NCBI RefSeq assembly: GCF_007828955.1
Contig: NZ_VIVR01000001.1
Coordinates: forward strand, 1,240,001 to 1,304,000
Source of the DNA: Kitasatospora atroaurantiaca
GTDB lineage: Bacteria > Actinomycetota > Actinomycetes > Streptomycetales > Streptomycetaceae
Direction of reading: 5' to 3'
Length of the DNA stretch: 64,000 nt
A model generated the notes under the pieces. It worked only from the letters and a program-made list of their open reading frames with translations, did not search any database and was not told the origin of the DNA. The translations under genes were made by a program, and so were the position numbers. Positions 16,917 through 25,326 of the stretch are shown one piece after another. Each line of letters begins with the position of its first letter. Position 1 is the first letter of the stretch.

Positions 16917-18976
16917 GCGGTGTCTCCTGACTCATCGTGTTCTGCTGTGGCGTCACCGAACACCCAGAAATGGATGCTCTCGGCGACCACAACCAGGGCT
17001 AGTACGGCTGCCAGGGCCACCAGAAGGCCCTGCAGCACATCCGCCCCGGCGATCTGGTGCCCGACGGGTCCGACGGGGCTGCCGGTGTAGGCGAGCGCCG
17101 CGACGAGGGTGACGAGCAGTGCCCGGCCTTCCTGCCCGCCGGCCGCCCGTACCAGCCATCCGGCCGGCGCTCCGGTGCCGCCGCGAAGGCGGTACACCGT
17201 GTCGTAGTGATGGTAGGCGACCGCGGCGACCAGCCCGAACGCGGCCGGGAGGGCCCCGGTGTCCAGGCGCAGGGCGAGGGCCAGCACGGTCAGGTACTCA
17301 CCGGCCCGGAAGAACGCGGGCGCCAGCCAGTCGAGGGAGCCGTTGAGCTTGCGGGCCAGCACGAGGGCGGAGAGGAGGACGTAACCGCCGGCGGCGGCCA
17401 CGGCCTGCCAGGTGCCGGCGGACAGGTACACGGCGGCGGGCAGCCCGGCGGCGGCCAGGGCGGCCAGCACCGGCACCGCGAGGGCGGGCAGGCGGCGGGC
17501 GACGGGGCGCAGGACGGGTGCCAGCAGCTCGGCCAACGGCCCGCCGTCGGCGAGGGTCGCGACCTCGTGGGCCGCCTGGTCCCCACGGGGGCGGCGGCGG
17601 GTCACCGAGCGCAGCACCCGGCCGGCCGTGGTGTAGCAGCAGGCCAGCGCGCAGCCGACGAGCAGGACGGTGAGCGTGATGCGGGGGGTCGTGACCGCGG
17701 TGAGCAGGGCTATCAGAGCCCAGCGCTCGCCGATCGGCAGGACGATGATCCGGCGTGCCCAGACCGTCCAGCCGACGCGGTCCAGGCGGCTGGAGAGCTG
17801 GGCGGTGGGGCTGGAGTTGGTGGACTTGGCCGGGCCGCCCGGGGTGACCGGGTTGCGGGCGGTGTCCTGGTCGGCGGCCATGAAGGCGAAGTCCACGCTG
17901 TGCCGGAAGGTCATCAGGACCATCGCGGCCAGCGAGAGCGCCCAGACGTGGTCCCCCGTACGGGCCGCGCCGAGGGCCAGGCCGGCGTAGAAGGCGTACT
18001 CCTTGCAGCGGTCGAAGGTGGCGTCGAGCCAGGCTCCGACGGTGGAGTACTGCAGGGAGTAGCGGGCCAGCTGGCCGTCGGTGCAGTCGAGCACGAAGGA
18101 CGCGAGCAGCAGGACGCCGGCGGCTATGAAGCCCGGCCGGGTGCCGGTGGCGGCGCAGCCCGCCGCCAGCAGGGCGACCAGCAGCGAGGCGGTGGTGACC
18201 TGGTTGGGGGTCAGTCCGCGCCTGGCGCACCAGCGGGCGAGGTAGCGGGAGTACGGGCTCACGCAGAAGGTGGTGAAGAAGCCGTCCCGGGCCTTCACCG
18301 CCCGGCGCAGCCGGACCGCCTCCTCGTCCACCTCGGCCACGGCGGCGCGGGCGGCCTGCAGCTCGGTCTCGTTGGCGGGGACGGTGGCGACCAGCGTGCC
18401 GAGCTCGGGGCGCTGGACGGGGATGCCGTGGTGGGCGAGCTCGCCGGCCAGCACGTCGGGGAGCGGCTGCGGGCCGTACGGCTCGGTGCTCCGGTCGGTG
18501 CTTTGGTCGGTGCTCGACTCGGTGCTCCGGTCTGTGCTCCGCTCGGCGGCGCGGGGGGCCGTGCCGCGCTGGTGCGGGAGGCGCGGTTCGGCCGTCGGGC
18601 CGTGGGCCGTCAGGCGGTGGGCCGCCGAGGCCAGGGCCGTACGGGCCTGGGCGCCGGAGACCACGACGGCACCGGGAACGGCGGCGGCGGGGAAGCGCGG
18701 GTCGGTCAGCGCGAGGCGCAGCGCGTGGCGGTGGCCGACGAAGCCCGCGTCTATAACGGCGACGCGGTCGGCCGGGTCGGCCGTCGCGACCAGGGCGGCA
18801 AGCTGCTCGGCGTCATGGGCCCGCAGTATGCGGCTGAATCCGAGAGCGACCAGGTCCGCTTCGAGGGCGGGTGCCACCTGCACGGTGGCGGACGACATGG
18901 TCGCAGTGGCGCGCGAGCCGGGGCCGGGATCGGCGGGCCTTCCGGACGCGAGCAGCTCTGGGCCGGTCACGATCAC
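16913..18976 (-). CDS. Large CDP-alcohol phosphatidyltransferase with N-terminal extension and extra C-terminal membrane domain
   Basis: A 687-residue protein. Residues 1-230 are soluble and resemble the nucleotide-transferase-like extension of DUF5941-type proteins. A full CDP-alcohol transferase motif follows near residue 300 (LDCTDGQLARYSLQYS...WLDATFD, all four Asp present). The C-terminal 250 residues are mostly hydrophobic helices. Residues about 145-165 hold a low-complexity Ser/Thr/Asp stretch (RSTDRSTESSTDQ). It should transfer a phospho-alcohol at the membrane together with the second such enzyme at 14292. GTG start at 18976; an ATG at 18898 is possible but lacks a ribosome site. 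Confidence 0.78.
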   Translation of the reverse strand: MIVTGPELLASGRPADPGPGSRATATMSSATVQVAPALEADLVALGFSRILRAHDAEQLAALVATADPADRVAVIDAGFVGHRHALRLALTDPRFPAAAVPGAVVVSGAQARTALASAAHRLTAHGPTAEPRLPHQRGTAPRAAERSTDRSTESSTDQSTDRSTEPYGPQPLPDVLAGELAHHGIPVQRPELGTLVATVPANETELQAARAAVAEVDEEAVRLRRAVKARDGFFTTFCVSPYSRYLARWCARRGLTPNQVTTASLLVALLAAGCAATGTRPGFIAAGVLLLASFVLDCTDGQLARYSLQYSTVGAWLDATFDRCKEYAFYAGLALGAARTGDHVWALSLAAMVLMTFRHSVDFAFMAADQDTARNPVTPGGPAKSTNSSPTAQLSSRLDRVGWTVWARRIIVLPIGERWALIALLTAVTTPRITLTVLLVGCALACCYTTAGRVLRSVTRRRPRGDQAAHEVATLADGGPLAELLAPVLRPVARRLPALAVPVLAALAAAGLPAAVYLSAGTWQAVAAAGGYVLLSALVLARKLNGSLDWLAPAFFRAGEYLTVLALALRLDTGALPAAFGLVAAVAYHHYDTVYRLRGGTGAPAGWLVRAAGGQEGRALLVTLVAALAYTGSPVGPVGHQIAGADVLQGLLVALAAVLALVVVAESIHFWVFGDATAEHDESGDTA

Positions 18977-19547
18977 AGTGGACAGCGGAACTCACTCCCT
19001 GGCGGTGGTGTGCGGTCCGGCCACAACGCTGTGCGGTGGGACGAGGACGAGGCGGGCTGGACAGGGTTGTCCGGTGGTTCGGCGAAGCTGTACGGAGATG
19101 AGCGCTTCCGGGGCGGGCCCAGCGCACCGATCGAGGCTACCGGACCGGTGATTCGCCCTCGAAATGGCAGCCGGCAGGGTTTATCCGCAGCTGACGACCC
19201 AGGACCGTACGGATCATCATTCCGGACCGCAGGCCTCCCCTTCAAGCCGCCCACCGGCTGCTGCCGGACCGTGACCTGACAGGGCAGCAGACACAAGGTG
19301 AAGCAGACGTGACGAACCCGATCACGAATCGAACATATTGCCTAGTCATCCGACCCTTCCCCGCCCTCACGTGCGTCGCAGCACACTCGGTCGCGGCCCA
19401 TACGGCAGACTGGGCCCCCGAAGCCGACGGTGCATCCCGACGAATGCGGGCCCACCGGCGGCGCGAAGCCGACCGCCGGACCGGGTGGGCGGATCCGGGC
19501 CCGCACGCCCGGGTGGCGGCTCCGGTCCCCGTGCCGAAAGAGGCCCC
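18977..19547. other. Divergent intergenic region, no gene found
   Basis: This 571-bp stretch lies between two divergent genes and must carry promoters for both the lipid operon (leftward) and idi (rightward). Third-position GC bias disappears here. Open frames in it lack start context and domain features. I see no convincing -35/-10 pairs or operators. Confidence 0.6.
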
Positions 19548-20240
19548 ATGCCCGAGAGCCGACCGACCAGCCAGACCCACTTCGCCTCGGAGTCGGACAT
19601 CGACACCGGGCTGGACGTGGAGACGGACGTGGCCGCCGTGCCCTCTTCCTCTTCCCCTTCGGCCTCTTCGTCATCCTCGGCGACCTCCTCTGCCCCTTCG
19701 GCATCGGAGATCCTGCTGGAACTGGTCGACGACGAGGGTGTGACGATCGGCACGGCGGAGAAGCTCTGGGCCCACCAGCAGCCGGGCCGGCTGCACCGGG
19801 CCTTCTCGGTCTTCCTGTTCGACCGTCAGGGGCGCCTGCTGCTGCAGCGCCGGGCCCTCGGCAAGTACCACTCCCCCGGCGTCTGGTCGAACACCTGCTG
19901 CGGCCACCCGTACCCTGACGAGCAGCCGTTCGTGGCCGCCGCGCGGCGTACCGCCGAGGAGCTCGGTGCCGCACCCGCACTGCTCTGCGAGGCCGGCACG
20001 GTCCGCTACGACCTGCCGGACGAGGCCTCCGGACTGATCGAGCGGGAGTGGAACCACCTGTTCGTCGGCCTGATCACCGCACCGCTGCGGCCGGACCCGG
20101 CCGAGGTCGACGACACCCGCTTCGTCACGGCGCAGGAGCTGAAGGCACTGGAGGCCGAGCGCCCGTTCTCGGTGTGGTTCCGTACGGTCTTCGAGGCCGC
20201 GCTCCCCGGCATCCGGGAGATCGCCGGACGGGACTGGTAG
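19548..20240 (+). CDS. idi: Isopentenyl-diphosphate delta-isomerase, type I (Nudix)
   Basis: A 230-residue type I IDI. The catalytic Cys lies in SNTCCGHPYPDEQP (near residue 115), the Nudix-like helix is RRTAEELGA, and the catalytic Glu is in IEREWNHLFVG (near residue 165). It interconverts IPP and DMAPP, supplying starter units for the prenyl synthase of the hopanoid operon. Start ATG 19548 with AAAGAGG upstream; the frame is open further upstream but without a ribosome site. The first 55 residues are an unusual acidic and Ser-rich tail absent from short IDI enzymes. Confidence 0.93.
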   Translation: MPESRPTSQTHFASESDIDTGLDVETDVAAVPSSSSPSASSSSSATSSAPSASEILLELVDDEGVTIGTAEKLWAHQQPGRLHRAFSVFLFDRQGRLLLQRRALGKYHSPGVWSNTCCGHPYPDEQPFVAAARRTAEELGAAPALLCEAGTVRYDLPDEASGLIEREWNHLFVGLITAPLRPDPAEVDDTRFVTAQELKALEAERPFSVWFRTVFEAALPGIREIAGRDW

Positions 20241-20286
20241 GCGTCGCCCTCGTCTGACGGTCTGGCGGCCTGGTGGCCCCGGCTCG

Positions 20287-20808
20287 TCAGCGCTGCCAGG
20301 CGCTGATCGGACCGCCGTCCGCCTCCCCTTCGCGGGGGGCGGGGAGCGGCAGCGAGGCCCAGACCACCTTGCCGCCCTCCCCGGTGCGCTCGACGTCGCA
20401 GACCCCGCCGGCCTGCAGCGTCACGCTCTTCACCAGCAGCAGTCCCCGGCCGCCGAGCTGCCCCAGATCGCTCTCCAGGGCCTTGGGCCGGTACGGGTGG
20501 CCGTCCTCGACCGAGATCCGCACCCAGCCGCCGCCGATCGCCAGCTCCGTGGTGAGGTAGGGCGAGAGCACGGCGGCATGGGTGACGGCGTTGCTGACCA
20601 GCTCGGAGACGATCAGGAGCAGATCGTCGATCAGCTCCTGGTAGTGCAGCCCCGCCATTCCCTGGGCCAGCAGCCGGTCACGCACCGCGTGCCGGGTCTG
20701 CGGCACCGCGGCCTCGTGCGCCACCGCCGAGAACCGCCAGACCCCCTCGACCGGCACTGCCCCGGGCCGTCTGGTCACGGGCTCGGCCGCCCCGCTGATC
20801 TGTTCCAC
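20287..20808 (-). CDS. HATPase-fold regulatory protein (anti-sigma-factor-kinase-like)
   Basis: A 173-residue single-domain GHKL ATPase of the HATPase_c_2 type common in Streptomyces. The N-box is IVSELVSNAVTHA (near residue 70), the G1 region ISVEDGHPYRP, and the G2 region GGRGLLLVKSV. Proteins of this group resemble RsbW/SpoIIAB kinases, but most are uncharacterised. GTG start at 20808. It stands alone between idi and tRNA-Leu and converges with idi, so no partner is evident here. Confidence 0.8.
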   Translation of the reverse strand: MEQISGAAEPVTRRPGAVPVEGVWRFSAVAHEAAVPQTRHAVRDRLLAQGMAGLHYQELIDDLLLIVSELVSNAVTHAAVLSPYLTTELAIGGGWVRISVEDGHPYRPKALESDLGQLGGRGLLLVKSVTLQAGGVCDVERTGEGGKVVWASLPLPAPREGEADGGPISAWQR

Positions 20809-21256
20809 GTCAAGCCGCCCTTCACGCGGGTGATGGGAACCACCACCGACGGCCCGGACCGCCGGCCCTTCGGGAATCGGGCGTTCCGCTCAAGGCTCCC
20901 TTGGTCAACAGAGGCTAGGAGAGCACCGGGGGGCGGCGGGGCAGCGACTGGAACTTGACGCTCGCCGACGTGTCCTGACCGACCAAGGTCGAGTTCCGAC
21001 AGATTCCGTGCCCTTTGCGCTCGAACCTCAGCCGGAACATTCACCACGCCGGGACCGCGTCCACCTCGACCACCCCACCCACACGGCCGGACACCTGCCC
21101 CATGTCTGACTTGCGCCGATCTGTCCGTTTCCCTCCTGTGGCACCCGCAACGCCCGCCCATCGGTGACAGAAACGCAGGTGAGAAGCACTCCCGGGGCCT
21201 GGTAGTGTTCTCTCTGTCGCCAAGGGGCCCAGCAAGAAACCCGAGGCACACACCCT
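20809..21256. other. Intergenic region upstream of tRNA-Leu
   Basis: The 448 bp between the HATPase gene and tRNA-Leu hold no gene I can support. The tRNA promoter should lie near its right end (a TAGTGT at 21203-21208 could be a -10), but no good -35 is visible. Confidence 0.5.
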
Positions 21257-21344
21257 GTCCGGGTGGCGGAATGGCAGACGCGCTAGCTTGAGGTGCTAGT
21301 GCCCTTTATCGGGCGTGGGGGTTCAAGTCCCCCCTCGGACACCA
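21257..21344 (+). tRNA. tRNA-Leu (anticodon GAG), CCA encoded
   Basis: A full class II tRNA. The acceptor arms GTCCGGG and CTCGGAC pair (one G-T), the D-arm begins TGGCGGAATGGCAGACG, the anticodon stem CTAGC/GCTAG encloses loop TTGAGGT, giving anticodon GAG (reads CUC/CUU), then comes a long variable arm and T-arm GTGGGGGTTCAAGTCCCCC. CCA is encoded at 21342-21344. A recombinase gene and accessory DNA start just downstream, so the 3' end is a likely integration site. Confidence 0.97.
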
Positions 21345-21349
21345 CGCGA

Positions 21350-21385
21350 CAAAACCCCTGATCAGGCCTCTGACCAGGGGTTTTG
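21350..21385 (+). terminator. Intrinsic terminator of tRNA-Leu
   Basis: A 16-bp inverted repeat (CAAAACCCCTGATCAG / CTGACCAGGGGTTTTG, one mismatch) with a GCCT loop ends in TTTTG followed by TCATTTC, five bases after the CCA end. It reads as a bidirectional Rho-independent terminator. Confidence 0.85.
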
Positions 21386-21462
21386 TCATTTCTGGAGATT
21401 CTTTCGGGCCTCGACCATGATCATCATTGGTCCGGCGCAGCGCGCTGACCTGCAGCTTTTCC

Positions 21463-21478
21463 CGTGGGGGTTCAAGTC
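21463..21478 (+). repeat. tRNA-Leu T-arm-like repeat, copy 1
   Basis: The 16 bases CGTGGGGGTTCAAGTC are identical to the T-arm of tRNA-Leu at 21314-21329. They are preceded by TGACCTGC (21446-21453), a block also found before the two other copies. The bases after it do not restore the acceptor stem, so it is not a tRNA. Likely a remnant of an attachment site. Confidence 0.75.
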
Positions 21479-21493
21479 GGCTAATTATGAAGA

Positions 21494-23539
21494 TTATGCA
21501 CGGATAGCCCCTGCGCATTCCTCGCCAGACCAGCCCTGACCTGCGGTTTCTCTCTTTCGGCGCCGTGGGGGTTCAAGTCGGTGCGAGCGTGAGATCGTCT
21601 CCCGATTTATCGCATGGCCGTTCGATATAGGTGCTTTGACCTGCGCCTTCTCCTGGTCGGCCGTGGGGTTCATATCGGTGAAAGCCGTCGGAGTATCTGC
21701 GGCGCCTTCTGCCCATGCGGCCAGGGGCAGTGCGACGGTCCCCTGCCTCAGCGAGGCAGGTACTGGGCCTGAGCGGTCCAGTGACAGGTCGGCGGCCAGG
21801 ACGGGCAGGAGCGGAGCACTGCGTGGCGTGTACTGGTTGAGGTTGATCTCGACTCGGGCGTTGTGCTGTTCCGGGTTGTAGAGCAGGGTCAGGTCGAGGC
21901 GTTCGTAGAGGTCTGCTCGCTTGGCCGGATCGGTGCTGGGCAGAGCGGCGGTGATGTCGCGGCGGGCGGCGCGCAGGAGATCGGCCGCTTGGTCGTGGCT
22001 GAGGTGGCGGTCGCTGTTGGCGCCGGCCGACGGATGGAGTTCGGCTTCGGCGCCGGCGCGGACAGCCTGGGTCTGCGCGATCCATCGGGTGACGACGGCC
22101 GGGTCGGCGCCGGCTTCGAGGGCCGCGCGGTGGGTGGCGAGTCTCGCGTCGCAGTCGGCGATGGTGCGTCTGGCAGCGGCGACGTGCCTGGGGTCCACGC
22201 CAGGATTGGTGAGCACTCCGATGACGGCCTCGATGCGGCTCGGGGCGGTAACGCCCTTGAGCCAGGCGTCCAGGGGCACGGTGATGTACTGCTCGCGGAG
22301 GTAGAGGTTCGGCGGATGGCCGGCGGAGCTGGGAAGGGCATACTCGCCGGCGGTGCGGCACCGGTAGTAGGGCGTGCCGCGCACCCAGTTGCCCTGCATC
22401 ATGTGCCCGCAGAGTGCGCACCGGATTCTGCCCCGCAGCACATAGAGGTGCGGGCAGCTGCGGATGCCGTTCGGGCCGGCCAGGTGGGCGTGGGAGTTGA
22501 TGATGTCCTGGACCTGGGCGAACGTCTCGTCGTCGATGATCGCCTCGTGGACGGGATGCTCGGAGATCACCCATCGCTGGGGCGGGTTGCGGCGTACGAC
22601 GGTGGTGCAGCCCAGGCCTACCTCGTCGACGTCGAGCAGGACCTCGTCCCGGCGCTGCCGGTTCCACACCTGACGCCCCGTGTAGCGGGGGTTGAGCAGG
22701 ATCGCCCGCACCGCCGACTTCGCCCACCCCGCACCACTGCGACGGGGATTACGGCCCGGATCGCCAGCTGACGGACACGGGATGCCCATCCGGGTCAGGA
22801 CCTCGGCGATCGCGAAATAGCCGAGCCCGTCGAGGAACAGACGGAAGATCAGCTGCACCACCAGCGCGGCCCTCGGATCCGGGACCAGGCCGTGCAGACG
22901 CTTGCCGTCGGCGGCCTTCGCCGGATTCGGATGCGGCCCCAGGTCAGCGAGCACATACCCGTACGGCGGACGCCCGCCCAGGAACCGGCCCTCCTCCCGC
23001 GTCTGCGCCGCCATCGCACTGCGCACCCGGACACGGATCCTGCTGCGCTCCCCCTTCGACATCCCCCCGAACACCGACATCACCAGGTCGTGTGCCTCGT
23101 TCTCCGGGTCCACCGGCCCGCCGACCTCCGGCACCCACAACGGCACCCCGTAGTGGACGAACAGCGGGAACGTGGCCCCGAACTGGCTGCCGTAGAAGGC
23201 ACGCTGCGGCTCACCGATCACCACCGCATCGAAACCCCGACCCGGGTCAGCCACCGCCCCCAACAGGGCAGCCGCCCTCGGCCGGCGCTTCCACGGCAAG
23301 GCGCGGCTCTGCCCGATGTCGAAGTACTCCGCACTCACCACTCCCCCAACGGGAGCGACCAACGCCGTCGCGCGCGCCAGCTGCCACAGCCGCGAAGCCC
23401 CCGGATCCTGGTTGTCCTCCGTCGACACCCGCCCATAGAACGCAAACCGACAGCACATCACCGGCGCCAGCGGCCGGGCGGACTCCTCCGGCCGGACAAC
23501 CCACCGCGGGACGGAACGGGTATCGGTTCCAGTCGTCAT
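21494..23539 (-). CDS. Large serine recombinase/integrase
   Basis: A 681-residue serine recombinase. The catalytic Ser is S39 in AFYGRVSTEDNQDP; the resolvase domain continues through FDAVVIGEPQRAFYG and MSKGERSRIRVRVRSAM. The recombinase domain follows (GRPPYGYVLADLG, NPRYTGRQVWNRQR), then a zinc ribbon (IRCALCGHMM ... YYRCRTAGEY) and a C-terminal helical tail. Such enzymes integrate and excise mobile elements. Start ATG 23539 has a strong GGAGG. The last 70 codons run across the tRNA-derived repeats, so the C-terminus may have been rewritten by integration. A second, broken relative lies at 56769-58231. Confidence 0.92.
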   Translation of the reverse strand: MTTGTDTRSVPRWVVRPEESARPLAPVMCCRFAFYGRVSTEDNQDPGASRLWQLARATALVAPVGGVVSAEYFDIGQSRALPWKRRPRAAALLGAVADPGRGFDAVVIGEPQRAFYGSQFGATFPLFVHYGVPLWVPEVGGPVDPENEAHDLVMSVFGGMSKGERSRIRVRVRSAMAAQTREEGRFLGGRPPYGYVLADLGPHPNPAKAADGKRLHGLVPDPRAALVVQLIFRLFLDGLGYFAIAEVLTRMGIPCPSAGDPGRNPRRSGAGWAKSAVRAILLNPRYTGRQVWNRQRRDEVLLDVDEVGLGCTTVVRRNPPQRWVISEHPVHEAIIDDETFAQVQDIINSHAHLAGPNGIRSCPHLYVLRGRIRCALCGHMMQGNWVRGTPYYRCRTAGEYALPSSAGHPPNLYLREQYITVPLDAWLKGVTAPSRIEAVIGVLTNPGVDPRHVAAARRTIADCDARLATHRAALEAGADPAVVTRWIAQTQAVRAGAEAELHPSAGANSDRHLSHDQAADLLRAARRDITAALPSTDPAKRADLYERLDLTLLYNPEQHNARVEINLNQYTPRSAPLLPVLAADLSLDRSGPVPASLRQGTVALPLAAWAEGAADTPTAFTDMNPTADQEKAQVKAPISNGHAINRETISRSHRLEPPRRRKRETAGQGWSGEECAGAIRA
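21564..21579 (+). repeat. tRNA-Leu T-arm-like repeat, copy 2
   Basis: A second exact copy of CGTGGGGGTTCAAGTC, 101 bp after copy 1, again preceded by TGACCTGC (21536-21543) and followed by GG. It lies inside the 3' end of the recombinase frame, read on the other strand. Confidence 0.75.
21662..21676 (+). repeat. tRNA-Leu T-arm-like repeat, copy 3 (degenerate)
   Basis: CGTGGGGTTCATATC matches the T-arm with one base lost and one or two changed. It lies about 98 bp after copy 2, with TGACCTGC before it and CGG after it. It is the most diverged of three regularly spaced copies. Confidence 0.6.
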
Positions 23540-23667
23540 GACGAACCTCCCGGCGCGAAACCACAGCCGCGCCGACAAGCGCGACGTGCTTCACCGGTAA
23601 CCCCGACAAAGCGAGGAAGCCAGCACTGTCGGCCGCAGAAAGGCCCACCCTCATGGCCGTCCAACAT
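23536..23667 (-). CDS. Possible small Cys-rich protein coupled to the recombinase start
   Basis: A 43-codon frame begins at ATG 23667 and ends in a TGA that overlaps the recombinase ATG by 4 bp (ATGA). The peptide has paired cysteines (FCGRQCW, ACRRGCG) that could bind zinc. The frame stays open further upstream and includes more Cys residues, without a clear start. I know no family for it. The ATGA overlap may be chance. Confidence 0.2.
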   Translation of the reverse strand: MLDGHEGGPFCGRQCWLPRFVGVTGEARRACRRGCGFAPGGSS

Positions 23668-23786
23668 CGGAACGAACGCCCCGCACAGATTCGTCTGGTC
23701 GCGATGACAGGAGCCCGGGCCTTCCCCTGCTGTGAGGACACAGGCACTGGATCTTGATGGTCCAGGAGATTGGAGTCCCTGTGGGG

Positions 23787-24040
23787 ATGAAGCACTCCTA
23801 CCGGAGTTCAAGGCGGACAGACGCGGTCGCGTTGTACCGCTCGCGGACGGGCACCACGGTCGCCGCAGACCTGGGCGCCGCCCGAGATACCGTGGAGCTG
23901 GATCCGCGCGGCGGACCAAGGCAACACGAAGAGCGCTCAACCAGCACGCCCAGCTGCCTCGTTGGAGGCGGAGAACGAGGCTCTGCGCAAGGAGGCCGCC
24001 GAGCTGAAGCGGGAACGGAAGATCCAGCGCCAACACGGGG
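23787..24040 (+). pseudogene. IS3-family OrfA-like transposase remnant, frameshifted
   Basis: Starting at ATG 23787 the three frames together spell parts of an IS3-type OrfA: MKHSYR, then EFKAD and DAVALYRSRTGTT in another frame, VAADLGAARDT, and finally LEAENEALRKEAAELKRERK, the coiled-coil end of OrfA. At least two frame changes are needed, so it is dead. No OrfB follows and no terminal repeats were found. It marks past transposition in the island's left arm. Confidence 0.6.
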
Positions 24041-24310
24041 CCGGGCGAAGCCGACAGCGCTGGAACTCGCTGCGCTGAACGACCCGGACCTGCCAGAAGC
24101 CCTGGCCGGACGACTGCCCGAACAAGGTCGGCCGCGCCTACCGCCCGCACTGGTTCTGACACCGGATCAACGGCCTGATGCCGGGGGACAGGGCGAGCGA
24201 CGGCGTCGTGTGCGACATCCGGCGAGTTCTCCTGATCTCCGCCAAACCGCTGGTCACCGCCCATGTAGTGGGACGATGATGGCCATCTGCTGTTCTACGA
24301 AGGGACGTCC
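24041..24310. other. Intergenic debris upstream of the sIHF gene
   Basis: No intact gene is visible. The stretch carries short open pieces without start signals and must hold the promoter of the integration host factor gene near its right end. Confidence 0.5.
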
Positions 24311-24625
24311 ATGGCTCTGCCGACACTGACCGTCGAGGCCCGCGCGGAGGCGCTGAACAAGGCGCTGGCCGTCCGCCGCGAACGCGGCGAGCTGCTAGCT
24401 TCGCTCAAGGACGGCAAGGTCACCCTGGGCCAGGTACTGGAGCGTGAGGACACGGTCGTCGGGAAGACGCCCGTCCGCCGTCTGCTTGAGTCACTGCCCG
24501 GCGTCGGCAAGGTCCGCGCAGATAAACTGATGACCGACGTCGGTATCTCCGACAGCCGCCGTGTCCAGGGCCTCGGCCCCCGCCAGCGCGAACGCCTCCT
24601 CGAACTCATCGCGCCCCAGCGCTGA
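24311..24625 (+). CDS. Integration host factor, actinobacterial type (sIHF/mIHF)
   Basis: A 104-residue small basic DNA-binding protein. The N-terminal half is a charged helix (ARAEALNKALAVRRERGELL), and the second half carries the helix-two-turn-helix-like block LESLPGVGKVRADKLMTDVGI and GLGPRQRERLLELI, diagnostic of the mycobacterial/streptomycete IHF family. It bends DNA and assists phage-type integration and nucleoid organisation. ATG 24311 with AAGGGA upstream. A housekeeping copy normally sits near gmk in Streptomyces, so this one, in an island beside a recombinase, is probably accessory. Confidence 0.92.
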   Translation: MALPTLTVEARAEALNKALAVRRERGELLASLKDGKVTLGQVLEREDTVVGKTPVRRLLESLPGVGKVRADKLMTDVGISDSRRVQGLGPRQRERLLELIAPQR

Positions 24626-24635
24626 CAGTCCGCCA

Positions 24636-24674
24636 GCGAGGAGAGTCCCCGGTGCAAGGCGGGGACCTCCTCGC
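24636..24674 (+). terminator. Terminator hairpin after sIHF
   Basis: Arms GCGAGGAG-A-GTCCCCG and CGGGGAC-CTCCTCGC pair over 15 bp with one bulge and a short loop, starting 11 bp past the sIHF stop. A strong GC stem without a U-tract. Confidence 0.7.
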
Positions 24675-24904
24675 GTTCAAGCCCGGTCGGCAGCCGCGCC
24701 CGACAGGTGCGCGATCAATCACCGCGATGTCGCGGCCGGCTGCCGCCTCGCACGGCTCGCACGGCTCGCAGTGCAGCCTGACCTCGTAGCGGCGAAGCGC
24801 TCAGTGAACGTCGCCAGTGCCCGATCAAAGCCTGCACCCGCAGCGACAGCCGCATGCTCACTTTCCTCCCCTCGAGCTCCACGACATCCAGTCCAAGGCC
24901 AGGA

Positions 24905-25025
24905 CTGAGCAGCAGACCCCTCACCGACCCACAGCTCCCCCTGGAAGCAGTCTGTGACCGGCTCCTGACCGCACTGCGCCACCCGGACGACCACGACGAC
25001 GTGGCCCTGCTTATCGTCGAGGTCG
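24905..25025 (+). pseudogene. C-terminal fragment of a PP2C/SpoIIE-type phosphatase regulator
   Basis: The frame reads LSSRPLTDPQLPLEAVCDRL and then LLTALRHPDDHDDVALLIVEV, the characteristic last 40 residues of PP2C-family phosphatases (metal-binding Asp pair in DDHDDVALL). The rest of the gene is absent upstream, and the frame is joined to unrelated sequence downstream. I read it as a truncated relic. Similarity is by recall of the family pattern only. Confidence 0.45.
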
Positions 25026-25068
25026 CCACCGTCAACGCCTGGGGGGTAAAACGAGCGTTGGGCTCTAC

Positions 25069-25312
25069 CCCGGGTTGTGGACACTTCCGAGAAGCGGATC
25101 TTCGGGTCCGTGGAGAGGATGTCCTCATGGGTGCTGCGAGGTAGTGTCGGGGGAGTTCAAGCGGGATGCGGTCGCGCTGGTGGAGTCCAGCGGTCGGCGT
25201 GTTTCGTCGGTGGCGGCGCGGGAGCTGGGCGCCAACCCGGAGTCGCTACGTCAGTGGGTCGCGCGGTCGCGGGCTGCCGCGGCCGCTTCGAATCCGGGCG
25301 AAACGATCCCGC
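25069..25312 (+). pseudogene. IS3-family OrfA fragment, left end, truncated by the cluster boundary
   Basis: After a TGTGGACACTTCC stretch that may be the IS terminal repeat, an ATG at 25126 starts MGAAR, breaks frame, and continues as SGEFKRDAVALVESSGR, SVAARELGANPESLRQWVAR. This is the N-terminal helix-turn-helix region of an IS3 OrfA. It stops at about 25312, just before the end of the luciferase-like gene, and OrfB is missing. Confidence 0.65.
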
Positions 25313-25326
25313 ATCGCTCACGGCAG

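Noticed and set aside
21306..21518. Minus-strand frame ending in RGDLNPHAR
   Set aside because: It is the antisense reading of tRNA-Leu and its terminator, a well-known false gene.
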